Positions 33,440 to 43,200 of a stretch of DNA of 58,721 nucleotides are shown here, piece after piece. Positions within the stretch are counted from its first letter, which is position 1. Each line of letters begins with the position of its first letter. The notes beneath the pieces were generated by a model. The model was not told the origin of the DNA. It ran no database searches and saw nothing but the letters and a program-made list of their open reading frames with translations. The position numbers were made by a program, and so were the translations under genes. This DNA is from Verrucomicrobiota bacterium (lineage in GTDB: Bacteria; Verrucomicrobiota; Verrucomicrobiia; Limisphaerales; Pedosphaeraceae), in the NCBI GenBank assembly GCA_021325145.1, contig JAJPHR010000073.1, forward strand, positions 1-58,721, read 5' to 3'.

Positions 33440-34915
33440 ATGATGCGATTTCGTTTATTGCGCGGGCCGGGTTGGCGTGATTTTTGCGCGGCCTGCCTGG
33501 TTTGGATTTTGCTTTCGGCTGCGGGCATCGGGGCGGAGGTGGTTCCAGCGGTTGCGGCTGTGAACCCGATTACCGAGGCGACCAATCACCTGGGCCAGTG
33601 GATTTGGGACGCGCAGACGATGGATAAGCAGACGTGCCGGCTTTGGAAATCGTTCGTAATTCCACCGGGCGCCGCGGTGGCCCGGGCCACGCTGCGCATC
33701 ACGGTGGATAATGGTTATCGCCTCTTTCTGGATGGGCGGGAGATCGGGCGCGGCAGCGATTGGAAGACGGTGACGGAGTACGATGTGACGTGGCTGCTCA
33801 ATGCGGGCGCGCATGTGCTCGCGGTGGAGGGCTTCAATGACCGTTTGCAAGCCGGGTTAATCCTGGGCTTGCGGATCGAATTGATGGACCAAAGCACGAT
33901 CGACGTTCTGTCGGACCAAACGTGGCGCATCGTGCCTGCCAGCGAATCGCACTGGGAAGCCAGGACGAAGCCGGCCGCGAACTGGCCGCTGGCGACAGTG
34001 GTGGGGAAGTTGGGCACGCCGCCCTGGAACAACTGGCCTTACGGAGTGATCGCCGAACCGGGGCTGCGTCCGGTCACGTTGAGATTCTGGCAGGCGCTTT
34101 GGTTTCAAATCAGCTTGCTGGTTGCCTGCGGCCTGGCGTTATTGGGTTGCCTGTGGCTGGCAACGCAACTGGCCATTCAGGCCAGGTCGCAACGGCTGCT
34201 GCAACTCGAGCGCGAGCGCATCGCGCGCGACATCCACGATGACCTCGGCGCGCGGTTCACGCAAATGGTGTTGCTGGCGGAGATTGCCAAGGGCGAGTTG
34301 CCGGCCAATTCCGAAAGTTCGGCGCAGCTTCAGCGGATTTGCGAAGACGCGCGCTCGGTGTCCCAGGCGATGGATGAGGTGGTCTGGGCCGTCAATTCCC
34401 GCCGGGACACGGTGCGTGACTTCGCAAATTTTCTGTGCAAGTTTGCCCAGGCTTTTCTCAAGGACACGCCCATCCGCTGCCGGCTGGACGTGGAACCGGA
34501 CCTGCCCCTGGAGCCGTTCGACTTGGCGATTCGACGGAACCTTTTGCTCGCGGCCAAGGAGGCGATCAACAATGCCGCCAAACATTCCGGCGCGAGTGAA
34601 CTTATTTTGCGGATTCACCGGCACACCGGCGGGTTGCGGCTCGTGGTCGAGGACAACGGCAAGGGGTTCGAGCTTTCGCTGACGGACCCGGGACGGAACG
34701 GCCTTTCGAACATGGCCCAACGCATGGAGGAGGCGGGTGGGCGCCTGGACGTGAGCACCGCGCCGGACCGGGGTTGCCGGATTGAATTTAGCCTGCCGCA
34801 CACGCATGACCGCCGGTATCCGCGCTGGCTGGCCCGTCTTTTCGGCGGGCGGAAATCCATCCCGGCGATGCAAAACCCGCGGCTTGAGGTGGCAACGGAA
34901 GTGAAGGTCACGTAG
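33440..34915 (+). CDS. Sensor histidine kinase (NarX/LiaS type) with lectin-like sensor
   Basis: A 491-residue membrane kinase. A signal/anchor (about 13-32) is followed by an extracytoplasmic domain of about 160 residues (LGQWIWDAQ, CRLWKSFVIPPGA, ITVDNGYRLFLDGREIG, LNAGAHVLAVEGFND) like the galactose-binding-type domains of alpha-L-rhamnosidases. A membrane helix (about 222-241) leads to a HisKA_3 domain with His266 (ERIARDIHDDLGARF) and an ATPase (NAAKHSGA, DNGKGF). It probably senses a carbohydrate and phosphorylates the regulator encoded 1 bp downstream. I start at ATG 33440. Confidence 0.85.
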   Translation: MMRFRLLRGPGWRDFCAACLVWILLSAAGIGAEVVPAVAAVNPITEATNHLGQWIWDAQTMDKQTCRLWKSFVIPPGAAVARATLRITVDNGYRLFLDGREIGRGSDWKTVTEYDVTWLLNAGAHVLAVEGFNDRLQAGLILGLRIELMDQSTIDVLSDQTWRIVPASESHWEARTKPAANWPLATVVGKLGTPPWNNWPYGVIAEPGLRPVTLRFWQALWFQISLLVACGLALLGCLWLATQLAIQARSQRLLQLERERIARDIHDDLGARFTQMVLLAEIAKGELPANSESSAQLQRICEDARSVSQAMDEVVWAVNSRRDTVRDFANFLCKFAQAFLKDTPIRCRLDVEPDLPLEPFDLAIRRNLLLAAKEAINNAAKHSGASELILRIHRHTGGLRLVVEDNGKGFELSLTDPGRNGLSNMAQRMEEAGGRLDVSTAPDRGCRIEFSLPHTHDRRYPRWLARLFGGRKSIPAMQNPRLEVATEVKVT

Positions 34916-34916
34916 C

Positions 34917-35606
34917 ATGTCCGTGATGAAACGCGAATCAGTGCGAAAACCAGCCGAACCGGCCACGCCCGACCGGATCACGGTGGCGCTGGTGGAAGAC
35001 AAACCCGAATTGCGCGAGAGTTGGTCGCGGCTGATCAATTCGTTTCCGGAGTTCGCTTGCGTGTGCGTTTGCTCCTCCGGCGAAGAAGCGTTGCGGACCA
35101 TTCCCACGGTGCGGCCGCAGGCCGTGCTGATGGACATTTTCCTGCCTCGCATGTCAGGCATCGAGTGCACCGGACGGCTCAAGGCGTCGTTGCCCGAAAC
35201 CCAGGTCGTGATCCTGACCGGGGTGGATGACGATGAACTGGTGTTCATGGCGTTGGAAGCGGGCGCGGACGGGTATTTGTTGAAACGCACGAAGCCGGCC
35301 GATTTGCAGGCGGCACTGCGCGATGTCCTGAGCGGCGGCGCGCCGATGACCAGTGAAATCGCGCGTCGCGTCGTTGAATCGTTCCGGCGTCCGGGCAAAT
35401 CCCGTTCGCAACCGGCAGTTCGACTCAGCGCCCGCGAAGAAGAGGTTTTGATTTTGCTCTCAAAAGGCTATGCTAATAAGGAAATCGCCGATCACATGTC
35501 CTTGAGCGTGGAAACGGTGGGAAGCCATCTGAAGCACATTTACGAAAAGATGCATGTCCGTTCGCGCGTGGAGGCGGTGACGCGGTATATTACAACCCGG
35601 CCATGA
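34917..35606 (+). CDS. NarL/FixJ-family response regulator
   Basis: A 229-residue regulator with a receiver (VALVEDKPELRESW, phospho-acceptor Asp73 in LMDIFLPRMSG, Lys in YLLKRTKP) and a C-terminal LuxR-type helix-turn-helix (LSAREEEVLILLSKGYANKE, then SVETVGSHLKHIYEKMHV). It follows the sensor kinase stop by one base, so kinase and regulator form a classical two-component pair. The targets are unknown; the 10-bp arrays upstream of the pair are candidate binding sites. Confidence 0.93.
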   Translation: MSVMKRESVRKPAEPATPDRITVALVEDKPELRESWSRLINSFPEFACVCVCSSGEEALRTIPTVRPQAVLMDIFLPRMSGIECTGRLKASLPETQVVILTGVDDDELVFMALEAGADGYLLKRTKPADLQAALRDVLSGGAPMTSEIARRVVESFRRPGKSRSQPAVRLSAREEEVLILLSKGYANKEIADHMSLSVETVGSHLKHIYEKMHVRSRVEAVTRYITTRP

Positions 35607-35627
35607 AACAGCATCGTTTTGAATCTT

Positions 35628-36119
35628 ATGCGAATTAAACTGCGTCGTTATTCATATTTACTGGGCCTGTGCTTGTGCGGCTGCATGACCACACGCCGGG
35701 AAGCGTCTGATCCGAAGCCCGCGCCCGCGCCAACGCAAATGGAGCAGGTGACCGGCATCGGCGGTGTTTTCATCAAGGCGCGCGATCCAAAGGCAATGGC
35801 GGCGTGGTATCGCGACCACCTGGGCATTCAAACGCGAGGCGGGTACGCCGATTTCGCCTGGCGGGAAAAAGACCATCCCGAGCAGATGGGCCGCACGGTT
35901 TGGTCGTTATTTCCGACAAACACACCCTATTTCGCTGCTTCGCCGGCCCCGTTCATGATCAATTATCGCGTCGCCAATTTGGACCGCATGATCGATCAAC
36001 TCCGGCGCAGCGGCATCAAGGTGGAGAAGGTCGAGGAGTACGATTACGGCCGGTTCACGTGGATAACCGATCCGGAAAACAACCGCATCGAACTTTGGGA
36101 ACCGAGGGAGAAGAAATGA
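35628..36119 (+). CDS. Predicted lipoprotein with VOC/glyoxalase fold
   Basis: A 163-residue protein. The N-terminus MRIKLRRYSYLLGLCLCGC is a lipoprotein signal with lipobox Cys19, then a Pro/Ala linker, then a VOC domain: GIGGVFIKARDPKAMAAWYRDHLGI and the closing ITDPENNRIELWEP with the metal-type Glu. VOC proteins are normally cytoplasmic, so an exported, lipid-anchored one is unusual. The ATG at 35628 is chosen over a TTG at 35619. Confidence 0.78.
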   Translation: MRIKLRRYSYLLGLCLCGCMTTRREASDPKPAPAPTQMEQVTGIGGVFIKARDPKAMAAWYRDHLGIQTRGGYADFAWREKDHPEQMGRTVWSLFPTNTPYFAASPAPFMINYRVANLDRMIDQLRRSGIKVEKVEEYDYGRFTWITDPENNRIELWEPREKK

Positions 36120-36325
36120 CCGGCGCTTCGATTAACTACATGGGTAGTTAATTTTCGTTCGAGGGCATCCCTCCGCGCGCCGACGGCGCACCAAGAGCCC
36201 CGCCCAAGCGCGACACGCTTTAGGTCAAAACCCGCGTTCGAGCATTGGCTTGGCTTCGGTTGTCCATAGAGACAACCGAAGCACACAAGGAAGCCGGCGG
36301 GCCAATATTCAAACCCAAGCGTGAT

Positions 36326-36649
36326 TTACTTCGGCGAAGTGCTGTTGGTGCTGGAGGAGCTTCCCGTCCCCGTTCCGGTGCTTGAGCCGGTGCCACCACT
36401 GCTATTGGTGCTGGTGCCGTAGCTGCCACCGCTTTGGTTGGTGCTGGAGGAGCTTCCCGTTCCCGTTCCGGTGCTTGAGCCGGTGCCACCACTGCCATTG
36501 GTGCTGGTGCCGTAACTGCCACCGCTTTGGTTGGTGCTGGTGCCCATGTCCGAGCCAGAGCCCGAGCTGCCGGTGCCGCCCTGGTTGCTTCGATTCGTGC
36601 ATCCGGCCAAAGCGAGAGCTGCGCACACTATCACGATTTGCATTTTCAT
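36326..36649 (-). CDS. Ser/Gly/Thr-rich repeat lipoprotein
   Basis: A 107-residue lipoprotein: signal MKMQIVIVCAALALAGC with lipobox Cys17, followed only by low-complexity sequence of Gly, Ser, Thr and Asn. The core is a 31-residue unit (TNQSGGSYGTSTN then GSGGTGSSTGTGTGSSSS) repeated about twice, coded by a 93-bp tandem repeat. It probably makes a flexible surface tether. Copy number may vary between strains. No function is inferred. Confidence 0.6.
   Translation of the reverse strand: MKMQIVIVCAALALAGCTNRSNQGGTGSSGSGSDMGTSTNQSGGSYGTSTNGSGGTGSSTGTGTGSSSSTNQSGGSYGTSTNSSGGTGSSTGTGTGSSSSTNSTSPK
36345..36545. repeat. 93-bp tandem repeat (about 2.1 copies)
   Basis: TTGGTGCTGGAGGAGCTTCC begins at 36345 and at 36438, and the shortened TTGGTGCTGG at 36531, giving an exact 93-bp period with few mismatches inside the Ser/Gly-rich lipoprotein gene. 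Confidence 0.8.
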
Positions 36650-36800
36650 ACCTTTTCCTTTTCCTTGTTAGTTATTTAATTGTCGTTCCGTCTTATGACA
36701 TTAAGGGCTGGCTTTTCTGTCACCACTCCGGTGAAAACCTGTTTTGCCATGGCGGGGGCACCCCACTCCGGAAACGGCTGAGTTATTGAACGGCTAATAC

Positions 36801-37400
36801 TCATCGGTGCGGGTAAATCGCGGTCGGTGGTGGCGCTGCTCCGATGGGCGGCGCAGGTAAGGGCTGGCTGATGACATCGTCCTGCGGGGGCAGCGTGTTG
36901 GGCGTTTCCTGTCGCTGGTCGCGATTGATGTCCTCCATTTGGGTGATCACGTTGTTGCTGACCCCCTGGTTGCGGAGATAATTTTCCTGCGCCGGTGTCA
37001 GTGTGTAGAGTTGATTGGCCGCGCGCAGGCGTTGGAGCATCTCATCGTCACTGAGGCCGGCGGCCTGCATCGCCACCACTTCGTCCAGCGTGACGAAACC
37101 ATCGTGATTCAGATCGGCTGTGGTTGAGCTGCGCACTTCGGCCACTGCGGCCGGGCGGGCCTTGGGTTGCCGGGGTGCGGGTGCGATTGTGGCGGAGGAC
37201 TGGGCGTTGTTGGCGTCGAGGGCGGCGCTCGCACCGAGACCCGGTGTATTGGGCCCACTGGCCCCGCCAGCCGACGTCCCGCTGAGAGCATCGTTGACGG
37301 CTCCCTGGTTCCGCTCGTTGCCAGAAAGACTGTCGCATCCGGCGAGGCTTAACGCCGCGAACAATGCCACGGTTGTGCAAAGAAAGCTTCGCTTAATCAT
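36801..37400 (-). CDS. Lipoprotein with EF-hand-like loop
   Basis: A 199-residue lipoprotein; signal MIKRSFLCTTVALFAALSLAG and lipobox Cys22. A disordered Ala/Gly/Ser/Pro-rich region is followed by one EF-hand-like loop, DLNHDGFVTLDEVVAM, and a helical part (LSDDEMLQRLRAANQLYTLT). The tail is Pro-rich. A single EF loop could bind calcium; the helical part resembles the 'SHOCT'-like short helical modules but I would not name it. ATG 37400 gives the signal. Confidence 0.65.
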   Translation of the reverse strand: MIKRSFLCTTVALFAALSLAGCDSLSGNERNQGAVNDALSGTSAGGASGPNTPGLGASAALDANNAQSSATIAPAPRQPKARPAAVAEVRSSTTADLNHDGFVTLDEVVAMQAAGLSDDEMLQRLRAANQLYTLTPAQENYLRNQGVSNNVITQMEDINRDQRQETPNTLPPQDDVISQPLPAPPIGAAPPPTAIYPHR

Positions 37401-37818
37401 GCACTCCAAAAGGTTTAACTCCCTCCCTTGCAAAATATGGATCTTATTGCCTCGATCCGCAATCGGCGAAGTCAGCCCCGGTTTGGTTGCGGATTCCTGG
37501 ACCTGCCGATGTGACTGGGGAGATTTCCCCATTATCCCTTCAATCTGCGTAAAGTTAGGGTTTGGTTGGTCGTCCGGTTCGGGCTCTCGTTTGGAGCGGA
37601 AGACGTTCCGTGTGCAATACTATTGCTATTGGCAGGAGGGGACCATGGCAGAAACCGTCGGCGATTTTCCGGTTAAGCGGCCATTCGACTGGGCGGCAGG
37701 AGGATTTACGGGCATCCCGGCGACGGAATTAACGGAGGGAAGTCCGTGGCGTGCGCGATTATCCAGCGGTTTTATCGGGAAATGGCGAACCGGTGGCAAG
37801 ATAAACGAAAGGAACATT
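37401..37818. other. Intergenic gap between divergent genes
   Basis: No gene or clear repeat. It should hold the promoters of the EF-hand lipoprotein (minus) and the DJ-1/PfpI gene (plus). An open frame runs through it into the PfpI gene but does not look coding. Confidence 0.5.
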
Positions 37819-38406
37819 ATGAGCGACGAACTGACAGGAAAACACATCGCGATTTTAGTCGCGGATGGATTTGAACAGGTGGAAATGACCGATCCGCGAA
37901 AAGCGTTGGAAGACGCCGGAGCGGACACGGACCTGATTTCCCCGGCGGACAAAAAGGTGATGGGCTGGGATTTGAGCAAATGGGGCCGCAGCTTCAAGGT
38001 GGACGTGCCGCTCGCGCAAGCCCGCCCGGAGGATTACGATGCCCTGCTATTGCCCGGCGGCGTGATGAACCCGGACAAGTTACGCGTCATCCCGGAGGCG
38101 GTGCAGTTCGTAAAGGCATTCTTCGACGCGGGCAAACCCGTCGCGGCGATTTGTCACGGGCCGTGGACGGTGATTGAAACCGGGCACGCCAAGGGCCGGC
38201 GCGTCACCTCCTGGCCTTCGCTGCAAACGGACTTGCGAAACGCAGGCGCCGAGTGGGTGGATGAGGAAGTGGTGGTGGACAACGGATTCGTGACGAGCCG
38301 CAAGCCGGGGGACATTCCGGCCTTCAACCAAAAGGTGATCGAGGAGTTTCGCGAAGGCGTGCATAAGCGCGAGGAGCATCCGGAAATGGCCGCGCATACG
38401 GCGTGA
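37819..38406 (+). CDS. DJ-1/PfpI-family protein (general stress protein type)
   Basis: A 195-residue protein. GKHIAILVADGFEQVEMTDPR gives the family start with Glu19, and AAICHGPWTVIE holds the nucleophile elbow Cys112 and His113. These proteins act as deglycases, chaperone-like stress proteins or peptidases; the exact activity is disputed for the family. The ATG at 37819 has a good AAGGA ribosome-binding site seven bases upstream; the frame stays open upstream but without homology. Convergent with the SPFH gene. Confidence 0.9.
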   Translation: MSDELTGKHIAILVADGFEQVEMTDPRKALEDAGADTDLISPADKKVMGWDLSKWGRSFKVDVPLAQARPEDYDALLLPGGVMNPDKLRVIPEAVQFVKAFFDAGKPVAAICHGPWTVIETGHAKGRRVTSWPSLQTDLRNAGAEWVDEEVVVDNGFVTSRKPGDIPAFNQKVIEEFREGVHKREEHPEMAAHTA

Positions 38407-38428
38407 TGTCCTGGAGCTTGATTGCCCT

Positions 38429-39298
38429 TCACTCCGCGGCTGCTGGACCATTTACACCCGCATGCTTGTCGAAACCGATGTAGATGCGGGCGTTGGCATT
38501 TCGGGCGAGGTCGCGGAGAGTTTCCAGTTCCAGCATGCGGAGCAAGGCCGGGTGTTGCGTATAGGCCTGGGCGGTGCGTTCGCGCTCCTGTAATCGGCGA
38601 ATCTCCGCTTCGGTTTGCAGGCGCTGGACTTCGGTGGCTCCTTGAGCTTCGAGGCGCTGGGCGTTGCTGCGCGCTTCGGCCTGTGAGCGCTGGGTTTCGG
38701 CAGCGGCCTGGGTTTCAATCTTCTGCACGTCGGCCTTGGTGCGTGCTTCGACAAGTTGCACCTGGCTCATGCGTTCGGCGGCCAGAACCTTGTTCATGAT
38801 TTCCTGCAGATTGCCGGGGAACACGAGGTCTTTCACATCGGCGCGATGGATGGTGACACCGTAGCTGGCCGCGGTGCCTTTAACATCGCGCAGGATGTCT
38901 TCACTCAGGCGATTGCGATTGGTGAGGATGTCCTCGAGGGTCATGGACGCGAGCGAACGGCGCGCGGCGAGCTGGACGTCGCTGTAAAGGCGGTCTTCGT
39001 ATTTCTCGACCGCGTGCAAGGCGAGTTTGGGATCAACGACCCGGAACTGGACGATGATGCTCACGCGCAGGGCGACCTTGTCGGCGGTGAGAATTTCCTG
39101 GCCCTTGATGGTGAGGTCGCGTTCGCGCATGTCCACAAGCACAAGTTCCACGAGCGGTTTCTTCCGGCCAAAGATCCCTTCACGATTGGAGATTTTGTAG
39201 CGGCCGGCTTCCACGACCTTAATGAGGACGCCATCCTCGTACCAGAGCCCCCGATGGGTGTCCTTGATGATGATTTCAACCTCGTTCGTGAATTTCAT
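38429..39298 (-). CDS. SPFH/Band-7 (slipin-like) protein
   Basis: A 289-residue protein. Residues 1-170 form an SPFH domain (FTNEVEIIIKDTHRGLWYEDG, VDMRERDLTIKGQEILTADKV, then DVQLAARRSLASMTLEDIL), and 180-260 a long Gln/Glu/Arg coiled coil (AAAETQRSQAEARSNAQRLE). There is no N-terminal membrane helix, unlike most stomatins, so it may bind membranes only peripherally. Such proteins assemble ring-like membrane scaffolds. The usual NfeD partner gene is not adjacent. Confidence 0.85.
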   Translation of the reverse strand: MKFTNEVEIIIKDTHRGLWYEDGVLIKVVEAGRYKISNREGIFGRKKPLVELVLVDMRERDLTIKGQEILTADKVALRVSIIVQFRVVDPKLALHAVEKYEDRLYSDVQLAARRSLASMTLEDILTNRNRLSEDILRDVKGTAASYGVTIHRADVKDLVFPGNLQEIMNKVLAAERMSQVQLVEARTKADVQKIETQAAAETQRSQAEARSNAQRLEAQGATEVQRLQTEAEIRRLQERERTAQAYTQHPALLRMLELETLRDLARNANARIYIGFDKHAGVNGPAAAE

Positions 39299-39695
39299 TG
39301 GATGGCAGCGGTGTTGGCGTTGGCAATCAAACCCCGAAGCGGGGCTGATATTGAGAACGATCGAGAACAGATCTGCATCTGCTGAGTCACATTCGCAATG
39401 AGTGACAACAATGCTTGTTGGAGACCGCTCATTAACCCCGCCGGGGCGAATGTGAGTGAACCTGACTGCGGCGATGGAGTCAATCAGGAAGCTCCAAGCA
39501 CCAACAGCCAGGCTCCAGAAAAACACCAAGATCCAATCCTCAAACGACAGCCAACGCTGCCTTGGGGCTTGAAAATTGGTGTTTTTCTGGAGCTTGGCTG
39601 TTGGTGCTTGGAGCTTTTCTCTGGCGCAAAGCAGTTTGGCTTTGCGGGGTGACAACCCTATTTCGATCTGGCCTGCCGGAGTTGAGGTTTGAAAC
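39299..39695. other. Intergenic gap with long hairpin
   Basis: No gene is supported; frames running through it are read-throughs of the inverted repeat at 39489-39616. Confidence 0.6.
39489..39616. repeat. Long inverted repeat with 40-bp arms
   Basis: Arms at 39489-39528 and 39577-39616 are reverse complements with one mismatch (AAGCTCCAAGCACCAACAGC at the outer end), separated by 48 bp. A related single arm lies at 4521-4560. Confidence 0.85.
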
Positions 39696-40187
39696 ATGAA
39701 GAACGGAGAGACACTGAACGTGCGGTTTGCCCGCGGATCGCTGGCGGGATTGGCGGGCACGATGGCGATGCAAGCAGTCATGGGTGTGCAGCAGAAGAAG
39801 CTGCCCGAAGCCTCTCCCCCGATGAAGGGCAACCCGGCGCATTTCATGGTTGAGAAACTCGAGCAAGCCCTGCCCGAAAAAGTCCGGGGCAAAGCGCTAA
39901 CCCAACTCGAACAGGCCATTGAGGGAGCGCTTCCGGTCGGTTACGGTGCGACGTTCGGTTCACTTTACGCGGCTTTGCGACCGAAAGGTGGAAATCCGTT
40001 GGTGGACGGCACCGTTTTGGGCCTGGCGAGTTGGGCCGTCGGCTTTCTCGGCTGGCTGCGCGCGGCTGATCTCATTCCACCGGTCCGCGAGCACAAGCCC
40101 CATCAGGTGGCCACGTCCATCATCGAGCACGCGCTTTACGGCATCGCCGTGGTCGGCGCCTACAACTGGCTGCGCAAGCGGATTTGA
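39696..40187 (+). CDS. Small membrane protein, unknown family
   Basis: A 163-residue protein with hydrophobic segments at about 11-30, 76-92, 103-120 and 140-156. MAMQAVMGVQ and GYGATFGSLYAALRP look like helix-packing motifs. A polar middle region (residues 31-72) separates the first segment from the rest. I cannot name the family; it resembles small DUF1440-like inner-membrane proteins only in general layout. Confidence 0.55.
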   Translation: MKNGETLNVRFARGSLAGLAGTMAMQAVMGVQQKKLPEASPPMKGNPAHFMVEKLEQALPEKVRGKALTQLEQAIEGALPVGYGATFGSLYAALRPKGGNPLVDGTVLGLASWAVGFLGWLRAADLIPPVREHKPHQVATSIIEHALYGIAVVGAYNWLRKRI

Positions 40188-40234
40188 ACGCAGCACCTCC
40201 CGGTTTCACGGCGGAACCCTGCGCTTCGCGCTTC

Positions 40235-43200
40235 TCACAGCCATTCCTTGATGCGCTCCTGGTACTTGTTATACAGGAATCCGAGCCCGAGCAGGACAAC
40301 CCCCAAGGCCATGAAACTCATGATTTGGTAAATTTTCTGGAGCTTCCAAATGTCGATGGTCATCACGCGGCCCAGTGCGCAGGCGAGAACGGCGAGGCCA
40401 AGCCAACGATAAACCCGTTCGCGCCACGCCATGCCCAGGACGAACAGCACCAGCGCCAGAAGGGACCAACTGGCCGTATGATAAAACGAACCCTGGGCAT
40501 GCGCGCCGACCCACAAGTAAAGATAGCGCCAGAGGCTCAGTCCGGCGATCACCATGACGCCGGCATGAAGTTCCGGCCGAAAACGGTAACGGTCGAGCCA
40601 GCGCTTGGCCGCGCGTTGCTGGGCGAGCAAGGCGAGCAGCACCAGAAGATTGGGCCAATAGAGCGCAGGCGCGGAACCTTCCGGCCACCAGAAGCGCACG
40701 ACCGCGCTGAGGGTGAAAATGCCGCTGAAGATAAGCGCTTCCTGGCTGCGCAACAAACCAGCCAGGACGAACAGCAACAGCCCCGCCAGCCCCAACACCC
40801 AGCCTTGTTCGCGCGGATTAATGTACTCATGCACCCACCAGAGCGTCATCACCAGCGCCACCACGCGATAGCCGAGGCTGATGTTGAGTAATGGATTTTT
40901 TACCGCCGGATCGGCATCGGGACGGCGCTCAAACCACTTGACGGTGCCGAGTGAAAGGAGCACGAGCACGAACACCGGCGCGAGCGGGAAATACCATTCC
41001 GGCTTGACCGATAACAATTGGCGCACGAATTCCCAGCCGCTCACCACGAGCAGAATTTGCCCGGCCGCCGCCAGCAGCCAATACCTTGCGATCACGCCGT
41101 AGGCCGTCAATACCAGCGCGAGCAAACTCGCCAGCGCCAGCCAGTCGCCGGGCTCGAACCTCGGGTGCAGCCAGGAAAAGAGCAGCCCCACCACGGCCAG
41201 CGCATAGAGCCCTTGCAACACCTGCCGGATTTCCACGCGCAAAATCAGCGTCTTTTGCCGCTGCCACCAACTGCTGACGCCGAGGGTAATGGCGATCACT
41301 GTTGCGGGATTCCACCAGGGCCGATGCGGGTTTTGCGCGGCGGACTCGACGATCCAAAGCAGTTGGGCGAGCAGCAGAAAAGCCTGCCCGAACAAGGTAA
41401 TTTCAGTGAGGCGAAGCGCATAGAACGAGACGGTGAAGAGCAACGCTTCCAGCGCCAGCAACGGTGCGAGATAATCGGGGTTGGTGAACGTCCACGTCAC
41501 TCCCAACCAGGCGATCAAGGCCAGGGAACAAAAGACCGTGATCGGCGGATCGAAGGTGCGGCCTTCGCGCGGTGGCGCGTGGCGGCGCGACCAGAGCGCA
41601 TTGATCAGCATGAGCGCTCCGACCGCGGCTCCTTGCGGCCAGCCGAGACGCTGAACCAATGGAACCGCCTGGTATTGATCGACGAAATTCGAGGTTTGAA
41701 AAGCAACCGCCAGGCAGGAGAAAGCCAATGAACCAAATTCCAGCACCCGGTTGCGCAACGGGCGGGCGATGGCCAGCAGCACGAAACTTTCGAGCGCGGT
41801 CGCGAGGGCAAACGAGTGTTGGCCGGTGTGTTCCCGGGTGACTTCCAGGCAGGCCAGCAGAGCGAGCACCGTGAAGAAGATCGTCTGCGGATGGCGCTGG
41901 CTTTGCTCCCACGTGGTTTCCTTGCGGAACCAACCCGCTTGAAACAGCAAAATCGCCACCAGCAGGACGCCTTGACACAGTCCGTCGTGCAGCGGGAAAT
42001 CGACCGGTTTGAATTTGAACAGGAAGTCGAACGACTGATACGCGACCGCCAGGGCGGAGAAGGTCATTGCGCCAAGGCCGAGCACGCGATTGCGCAGCGG
42101 GCGCGCGGCGACCAGAAACAGCGCGGCTTCCAGCGCAAAGGCGAAGGCGCACCATTGCGGGGCCGTATGTGCCCACGTAATCTCGAACGCCACGAGCAGG
42201 GCGAGCGACGCAAAGAAAACTTTCTGGACGTGCCGGGGACTTTCCTCGTAGTTCGTTTCGTTGCGGTACCAGGCGGCGTTAAACAAGAGAAAGGCTCCGA
42301 CCAGAACGCCGTGCCAAAGGCCGCCAGACAATGGGAAATCCGCCGGCTTGAAGCGATCGACAAACTCGTATGTTTGGCAGGCGGCGGCGATGCCCGCGAA
42401 GGTCATCGAGCCGACGCTGAGCATCCGATTGCCCAGCGGCCTGGCCGTCAGGAGCACCAAAGTGCTTTCGGCGGCAAAGATCAGGGCGCGCCAGGGTTCG
42501 GTGGCATTCTGCCACGACGTAATGATCCACATTGCCAGCGTGAGCATGGTGAAGAAAACGGTCTGTGGATGACGCGTGCTGTTTTCGTAGTTGGTTTCTT
42601 TGCGAAGCCAAAAAGCGTTGAACAACATGGCCGCTCCCAACGCCGCGCCCGTGATCAATCCCTTCGGGTTCTGGACGTCGATGTGTGGGATCGTCAGCGA
42701 CACCGCCAGCGCGCCCGCGGCGTACGAAGCTATCTGCAAGACGCGGTTCTGCGTTTGCTGTCCCAAAACAACTAAAACGACGCTCTCGGCGGCGAGGACA
42801 AGGCCGAGCCGCAATCCGGTATAGTGGGCGACAAATCCGAGTGTGATCAACACCAGGCCCTGCGTAAGATAGGTGTTGCGAAAGATCTTGTCGTCCGGAC
42901 GGAGCCGTTTGGCCAGCAGCGTGAGTCCCAGGAGCACGGCGCCGTAAATCAGCGAGAATTTCCAGAAGCCGTGCTGACGGACTTGAAACATGGTGAGCAA
43001 AAAGGCGGTGAAGAAAGCGCCATTGTTGAGGCTGAGGAAGGTGGCGCGCTTGCGGTCATCCCATTCCTTGTGTTTCGAGAGAAACACCGCGGCAGTGAAG
43101 ATGATCCAATAGCTGATTAGAAAGAAATTGCCCGGCCAAAGATCTTCGGTCGGCCATTGCCACTGGCTGTCGCGGTAAAATCGCCAGAAGGCGTACCCCG

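Noticed and set aside
36801..37400. Dockerin-like calcium module
   Set aside because: Only one EF-type loop is present; a dockerin needs two in tandem.
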